The notes beneath the pieces were generated by a model that saw only the letters and a list, made by a program, of their open reading frames with translations, did not search any database and had not been told where the DNA came from. Position numbers and translations under genes: made by a program. Below are positions 28,273 through 34,284 of a stretch of 34,284 nt of DNA, one piece after another. Position 1 is the stretch's first letter. Each line of letters starts with the position of its first letter. The DNA comes from Candidatus Gastranaerophilales bacterium. GTDB taxonomy: Bacteria; Cyanobacteriota; Vampirovibrionia; Gastranaerophilales; Gastranaerophilaceae. The stretch covers positions 1-34,284 of the forward strand of contig CAJOOA010000053.1 of NCBI GenBank assembly GCA_905236055.1. Direction: 5' to 3'.

Positions 28273-29451
28273 GTGAATATTTATAATTTACTAAGAATGG
28301 TAATTAGTAAAACAAACTTTGCTTCTAAAGTTTTGAAATATACAAAAAATGGTGCAACATTAGTTTCAAAAAGACCAATTGCAGCAGAGGAACTATCCGA
28401 ACTCACGAGTATTTTCAAATTACCGTCCAATATAACCTCTGCACAATGCACAAGAGTAGGACAGGGTTTTAATGCCACAAAAAATTATACAGATACCATA
28501 TCATTTTTTGATAATAATAAAAATTTGATCATAAGGATACAAGATATTTACAAAGATTCTATCAATCTTTCTACTAAAGTAAAACAATTCAATTATCCAA
28601 AAGTTTGGGAGTGGGATAAATACAATAAGTTGATAGAAAAAACTGAAGTTAATTTACATGGTGGTAAAGTAACTCAAAAAACTAATATGTTCCAACAAAT
28701 ATATAAAAAGAACGGCGTTAATACTGTTGCTATTGGAAAAGTAGCAAAATTCGCTGGAAATGGAAAGGTTAATCAAGAACTACAATCCGCATTGAAATAT
28801 TCTAATAAAGGCCCTAAAATCGGATATCAACTACAGTTTGATAATCTTTCTAACGGAGAAAAAAATATTGCAGGTATGAAAACTTGGGGCGGAGTAAAAG
28901 TAAATCCAAAAGATCCTTATCTTTCAACTTATCTATACCCAAGAGATGATTTTGCAAAATCAGCATATACACACGCGCTTAAACGTTATGGTATAAATTC
29001 GCAAGAATTGGCGCCGAGATTAGATGCAAACTCACAAATATTACTACAATCAGGAAGCAGGGGGAGATATGTTCCTTCTTAAGAACTGGTAATGTTGCAT
29101 CCGGGGATGAATCAAAAAACTGAAATTGTGAAAAATGTAAATCATGAGTTATACCACCACATTGAATATTGTATGCAAGCACAGTTATTGGGAGATGCAG
29201 AAAGTTTCCCCCCGAAAATGCGTGCATATGTAAGAAAATATGGTCGTAATTTGTCTTCTGAAAAACTTGAACTTGCAAAGGCATATGATAAAAATTGGAA
29301 AAATTATATCAGACCCGAAAATGATAGACTGGGTTATCAAAATCAAATTGTAGAAAAGCATGCAGTAGAAAAAGGTCGTGAAGCTGTAAATGAATTTAAC
29401 TATAATAAAAACTCCTTATTCTCACAAATTCCGTATTTCAACATAATGTAA
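28273..29451 (+). pseudogene. Putative HExxH zinc metallopeptidase-like gene interrupted by an in-frame TAA
   Basis: ORFs 28273-29082 and 29092-29451 are in the same frame, separated by a single TAA (29080-29082) and three sense codons; the downstream part carries NHELYHHIEY (HExxH). A GTG start with no strong SD is assumed. Confidence 0.6.
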
Positions 29452-29493
29452 GTAATAATTAATGGTTATTTTAGAACTAGAACAAAATATAAA

Positions 29494-29526
29494 AGAAGAC
29501 CTTTTCAAAAGACAAGGTCTTTTTTA
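29494..29526 (+). terminator. Rho-independent terminator
   Basis: AAGACCTT (29496-29503) / AAGGTCTT (29514-29521) stem followed by a T run. Confidence 0.8.
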
Positions 29527-29685
29527 TTGAGCATAGGAAGAAATTTAAAACTCTTAGATTTTATTAATTGCCTTATATAAATCCTCAACTCTTCAGACAA
29601 TGACAAGTTGAAATTGTGCTTTTTAGTTATATAATTCTTTTTAGTGGGGATTTATAAAAGATCAAGGAGCTATATTTTAAATATA

Positions 29686-29720
29686 AAACGCTAAAACTTG
29701 TGTGATTAGCGTTTGTTTTG
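29686..29720 (+). terminator. Hairpin/terminator-like element upstream of the RTX ORF
   Basis: AAACGCTAA (29686-29694) / TTAGCGTTT (29706-29714) perfect 9-bp stem followed by GTTTTG; could instead be a 5' leader structure. Confidence 0.55.
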
Positions 29721-30984
29721 CACAGAAATATACTTGTATAACTAATATAGGAGAATTTAAAAATGCCAAGCAGAGCGACAATTTCAACAAAAACTACAAG
29801 AAACAAAGATTTTAACTATTATGAAACCGGCGATGGAATTGATGATCCCATAATAAGACACACTGTTGTATCAACTACTGCTACAAGAACCAACCCTAAT
29901 ATCAAGCTTCTAGACGTAAATCAAGCCATTGTAAAATCCGGAAGCGATATTATAAATGATTCATGGCAAAATACAACCCTCATGGAAGTGGCTACAGGGC
30001 TTAGTGCATGATTAGCAAAAACTTTAGCATCTTATGTAATAGAAGATAATGAAGCTGCAGCACAGCCGATTCTGAATGCTATACATATGACCTTTGATGA
30101 AGCTAAAGAAATGGTTATCGATTACAGCGATACCTTAGATGAAAATGAGTCTTACTATATTTTTGGAGCACCGGAGCAGGTTGTTCTCAATAACAGACAG
30201 CATTATAACAACTGCGGTATAGAATCCACTCTTAACAATCTTGCTATGGCGGGGATTGTAACAATGACAGATGACCTAAAAGACCAAGAAGACGTAGAAA
30301 ACAGCTTTTTGAAAAACGCATGGACTCGCAACCTCGCTGGAGACGATGGTGAAATAGGTGTATTAGATGAAGCTGACGGCGGAACGAGACCGGATGACTA
30401 CAGAGATTTAATGGAATACTATGGTGTAGATTCTAGATCGTATTATATAACTACAAAATCAGACGAATATGTATACCCTAAAGAAAATATAAACGAATTG
30501 GCTTACAAAATCAGCCAAGGTTATGGCGCAATTTTGGGTGTATGCTCTGATGTGTTGTGGAATGAAATACAGTCAGAAACAGGTGAAAAACAAGTAGACC
30601 ATGTTATTGCAATAACCGGTGTTGTGTATGATACGGAAGACATAGATCCTGTTTATAATCCTTTAACTGATACATATGACTATGTCGCTCCTGTAGGATT
30701 TTATATACACGATACAGGTGCGTGGATGACAAGATTTATCTCCTATGATGATTTTATTGCTGCAACATTATGTGATTATGTCGGTGTGGAAGACGATCCG
30801 GATTACGAGTATTTAAGTTCTTTGAAAGAATATGATAGCAAACTTGGTGAATATATTGCAAAAGAAGTGCCGGGAATTTTTGTAACTGTTACTGAAAGCC
30901 CTATTAAAATGGACACATTTAGACTCAATGCGACAGGTGATAGTTATGCAAACCAGCTTTGGGGAAACAGTTCAGATAACTTAA

Positions 30985-31080
30985 TAAAAGGCATGGCCGG
31001 AAATGACACATTATACGGTGGTGCGGGCAGAGATGAAATCTATGGCGGTTCAGGTAATGACATAATTATCGGTAATGATG
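30985..31080 (+). repeat. RTX calcium-binding nonapeptide repeat block 1
   Basis: GMAGNDTLYGGAGRDEIYGGSGNDIIIG. Confidence 0.85.
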
Positions 31081-31289
31081 CACTTAACATTAATGCAACA
31101 GTTGCGGGAGAACAATTTGAATTTAACACAGTTGACGATTTCAAAGGATATCTTGCAAAAGCTAATGTTACTCAGTCTGAACAAGATAGATTAGATGGCA
31201 TTGTATCTGATAATTATGAACCCGAACTTCCTTTCGCCAATCGTGAAAGTTTTATTGACTATCTTCAAGATAACCTCCTTTACGGTATA

Positions 31290-31610
31290 AATACACTATA
31301 CGGAGAAGCCGGTAACGATATTATTATTGGCGGAGAGCAAGCCGATTTAATCTACGGTGATAAAGGCAATGACTATATCTATGGCGGAGACGGAAGAAAT
31401 GCAATATACGGCGGTGCAGGTAATGACGTAATCATAGGCGGTTATGATAATGACAGATTATTTGGTGATGCCGGCAATGATTACATTTTTGGACTTGATG
31501 ATGACGATGTTATAGAAGCCGGAGCAGGCAACGACCATATCTATGGTGGCGGAGGATATGACACAATAGAAGTTGGTTTAGGTAACGATACGGTTTATTT
31601 TGAAGGTTCT
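31290..31610 (+). repeat. RTX calcium-binding nonapeptide repeat block 2
   Basis: LYGEAGNDIIIGGEQADLIYGDKGNDYIYGGDGRNAIYGGAGNDVIIGGYDNDRLFGDAGNDYIFGLDDDDVIEAGAGNDHIYGGGGYDTIEVGLGNDTVYF. Confidence 0.9.
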
Positions 31611-32748
31611 AACTTTGGACAGGACGAAATTAAAGCAAAAGGCGGAGTCACAGTATTCAAATTTATTGACGATGATGATGTACCGGAAAGTGCAGTCAGT
31701 GCTTCTGATATGTTCTACTCCCTTGAGGCAGATGAAGAAAATGAAAAAATAAAATCTCTTACAATTAAAGACACTCTGGGAGACATTGATGACGATGAAA
31801 GTGCAATAAGCTTTGAGGCATTTTACAATACAAGAAACGGTGCAACAAAAGCACTGTATATAGATGCAAGAGAAGCAGATGACGGTATCTATAGAGTGTC
31901 TACTTCAAGAAGTGCAAGAGCCACTGTTGCAAATACAAGAACCGTAGGTGTAACCGTAATAAATAGCGAAAGAGTTGATAATGCAGATATAAACAATTTG
32001 CTCTTAACCACCTATAATAGAGGTACAACAATAACCACAAGCACTAAGAATGATATTGTTACTATGTGTTCAAGTGATGGATTATCACCTGCGACTGCTG
32101 TTGATAAAATTACTTACACAGGTGGCGAAGATAAATATGTATCCGAGGAAAGAAATACTCATTATCACATGAATGATGCAATTTCTGACGAAACAAGTCT
32201 TGCAATCTATGATAATGTCATCGGTATCGAAGTAGACGAAAATACTACGCTTGTCAGCCACGACGACAGATTGTATCTCAAAGACAACGATGTTAATTAT
32301 CTGTTTGACATTGGTTTGAATGATATGGGACAAGCGATTACGACCGAAAATACAGGATTATACCTGCTTAATAAAAATGTCGGCGCGAACGCCTTCGCAT
32401 CAGTAGCTAATGGCGATGCGGCCGCTGGTTTTATATATATGGATAGTTTCTTTAAATTTGACGAGGATGATGAAACACTGATTGCTGGAGATGATTTCTA
32501 CGGCAATGGCCAAATTGAAGGAATATATTATAACGGCAGTGAAGATGCTTATGATTATACAGCTCGCTTTACAGACGTAATTGCAGCACAGGTTGCTGGA
32601 TGGTTATCTAATGATATATATAATCCTGACGGCTACGATCATGCATTTGAAGCATTTGAACACTTTGATGAATTAACAATTGCTGCTCAATCAGCACTTG
32701 TAGGAGCTTATACCGTTCAGCCGGTATAAGGATGCCAAATTAATTAAG

Positions 32749-32781
32749 AAACCGAGAGTTAATTAAAACTCTCGGTTTTTT
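32749..32781 (+). terminator. Rho-independent terminator after the RTX ORF
   Basis: AAACCGAGAGTT (32749-32760) / AACTCTCGGTTT (32767-32778), then TTT. Confidence 0.9.
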
Positions 32782-32859
32782 GTATTTTTCGCAATTGATT
32801 AAGGAGTTTGTATTATGATTAAATAGCAAAAAAAAATTTTTTCATGTTTATAACATAAT

Positions 32860-33873
32860 ATGTTAAATATTCAACCCAAAACAATATCCCGTTGTCACAA
32901 ATATTTGAACAATATGGGTGATATTAATCAAAAAAGTGTCCAAAATTTGCCTCAAGAAGTTAAACAATTTTTGCGTCAAGTTACACCGAAACGGTTAAAA
33001 GAGCTGGCTCAAATGAATTGTTTTGCTGCAGAAAAAGTAAAATCAGAACTGGATAAACAATATGGACAAAATAATTGGATAATGATTGCAATAGGACGTT
33101 CATTATCTTCAATTGCAGAAACTCTGGGCAAAATGGGGATTAATATAAAAATACTGCCGCTTTCACAGATAAAACAGCTTGATTTAAACTCAGAGTGGGT
33201 TCAAGATGAATTAAATATTTATAAAGCATTTCTAAATTTTCATATGGGATTAAGTAAATATGATTTAGAAAAAAACAAAGATAAAAAATTTATTATTATG
33301 GATTATGCATATACCGGAGAATCCATTAAAAAAGCAGAGGAACTTTTAAGAAAAGATGATTTCCTTGGAGATTCGCCTAATTTACTCTCAAAAACAATAA
33401 ATGAAATTTTGGGAAAAGATTTTAAGAAAAGAAAATATGACTCTCTTTATTATTATGAAAGATTTAAAGATTATTCATATGTTGGTAAATTACGTTTTGG
33501 TGATTATAGTAGTGCTTGTTGGCAAAGTAGTCCGGAGTATGCTGAAGAATATCAGGGTAATATAACTCAAGGATTACGGAAACTGTTTTGGTTTAATGTA
33601 TTTGATTCAATAAAAGAGCAAGATTATGAGGATATAATACCTAAAAGCGAATTAAAAGCCATCTATCAACATAAACTATCTCCAAAAGTTTTGCAAAAAC
33701 ACATTAAAGAGCAAGAACAAAAATTACAATATGATTTAAAATGGTTTAAAAGCAAAAATAAACCTGAGCAAAAAATTGCCGAGTTAAAACAATCTTTCAC
33801 AGAATGGGTTAAACGTTACACTGAACGAAAACAAAAAGAAGCAGACGAAATTATGAAAGTATTGGAACCTTAA
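32860..33873 (+). CDS. Hypothetical protein with phosphoribosyltransferase-like motif
   Basis: WIMIAIGRSLSSIAETLGKMGINIKILPLS ... KKFIIMDYAYTGESIKKAEELL resembles a type I PRTase core with a hhhDxxxTGxS PRPP-loop; otherwise unknown. Confidence 0.6.
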   Translation: MLNIQPKTISRCHKYLNNMGDINQKSVQNLPQEVKQFLRQVTPKRLKELAQMNCFAAEKVKSELDKQYGQNNWIMIAIGRSLSSIAETLGKMGINIKILPLSQIKQLDLNSEWVQDELNIYKAFLNFHMGLSKYDLEKNKDKKFIIMDYAYTGESIKKAEELLRKDDFLGDSPNLLSKTINEILGKDFKKRKYDSLYYYERFKDYSYVGKLRFGDYSSACWQSSPEYAEEYQGNITQGLRKLFWFNVFDSIKEQDYEDIIPKSELKAIYQHKLSPKVLQKHIKEQEQKLQYDLKWFKSKNKPEQKIAELKQSFTEWVKRYTERKQKEADEIMKVLEP

Positions 33874-33888
33874 TAGGAAAACAACCCC

Positions 33889-33927
33889 CAAAATATAAAA
33901 GACTTCATTTGTTAGGTCTTTTTTTAA
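33889..33927 (+). terminator. Probable rho-independent terminator
   Basis: AAAAGAC...GTCTTTTTTT downstream of the 337-aa ORF. Confidence 0.55.
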
Positions 33928-34038
33928 CGGGTTAACCGGAAATCAAGTTAGATGTATTTTATAACATGTGATAAAATAAAAAGATGTTAAAGATGATATG
34001 GTCAGAACAGCGGTCGAAAAAGGTGTAGTTGAGTTCGT

Positions 34039-34107
34039 AAAGAACAATAAATGCTGTTCTTTTAGGGAATGGACAACTGATTCAGCAAAGCTGAATAGCA
34101 TATATGC
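34039..34107. other. Cluster of three consecutive palindromes/hairpins in the non-coding tail
   Basis: AAAGAACA-N8-TGTTCTTT (34039-34062), ATTCAGC-AAA-GCTGAAT (34080-34096), GCATATATGC (34098-34107). Confidence 0.5.
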
Positions 34108-34284
34108 ATAATTCCGCTTGAATCAAACCAATCCTTAGCAAAATTCGAACCCTGAAAACCCTTATCGTTGTTGAATAATAACAGTCGGTTTGAGAAGAAA
34201 GAACAGCGGATTTGCGGACGTATTGAGCGAAGCGAAATTCGGATAGCGAGAATACTGAGTTTGAAAGAACCGCAGGTTCGTAAA

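Larger units (their letters stand above)
29763..32729 (+). pseudogene. Papain/C39-like cysteine peptidase plus RTX-repeat protein, interrupted by an in-frame TGA
   Basis: ORFs 29763-30011 and 30087-32729 share frame; TGA at 30009-30011 and the codons between (LAKTLASYVIEDNEAAAQPILNAIH) read open. YNNCGIES...DHVIAITGVVYD...YIHDTG catalytic-like motifs; multiple GGxGxDxhxG RTX nonapeptides. RBS GGAG before ATG 29763. Confidence 0.7.

Noticed and set aside
28979-29284. 101-aa minus-strand ORF opposite the split metallopeptidase
   Set aside because: Shadow ORF spanning the stop region of a better-supported plus-strand frame; no RBS or domain.
30009-30011. Genome-wide UGA recoding (Gly or Trp) to explain the TGA
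   Set aside because: ribE and panB end at TGA at expected protein lengths, and Trp codons elsewhere are TGG; local mutation is simpler, though UGA stops are few in the window so this is weak evidence.
30985-31610. Repeats considered as a CRISPR array
   Set aside because: The periodicity is coding (RTX GGxGxDxhx nonapeptides) with diverged DNA, not constant direct repeats with unique spacers. No CRISPR-like array seen elsewhere.
34110-34180. Possible tRNA-like T-loop on the minus strand (GGGTTCGAATTTT)
   Set aside because: No matching T-stem, acceptor stem or anticodon arm could be laid out; likely chance.

Overview
The window is 34.3 kb, AT-rich and gene-dense. The gene set and style (RibBA/RibE, PanB/PanC, YvcK with N-terminal TM segments, an SLH-domain envelope protein, UDP-xylose-synthase-like SDR, lone FliI-type ATPase, many short N-terminal 'xFKG'-like tags) suggest an uncultured gut bacterium, possibly of the non-photosynthetic cyanobacterial (Vampirovibrionia/Gastranaerophilales-like) lineage. 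That taxonomic call is inference only. Positions 1-26 kb are mostly housekeeping: tuf 3' end, NagZ, UXS-like epimerase, M16 peptidase, Rsh, tandem PlsC acyltransferases, SLH protein, GNAT, RibBA, RibE, PAS histidine kinase, ROK glucokinase, FliI/YscN ATPase, MalF-type permease, DapA, PanC, PanB, YvcK and PxpA. From about 26 to 34.3 kb, apart from AcpS, the window is accessory-looking: a degenerate HD-GYP protein, unknown proteins, an HExxH protein split by an in-frame TAA, a papain/C39-like plus RTX giant ORF split by an in-frame TGA, a PRTase-like protein and a hairpin-rich tail. The best candidates for something undescribed are: (1) a recurrent short N-terminal aromatic-Lys/Ser-small motif on unrelated proteins; (2) a divergent RelA/SpoT-synthetase-like protein encoded tail-to-tail with the canonical rsh gene; (3) a membrane protein with a degenerate class III nucleotidyl-cyclase-like C-terminus in the pan operon; (4) two neighbouring putative secreted proteases, each interrupted by a single in-frame stop codon. 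All family assignments come from reading motifs by eye; no database search was run.
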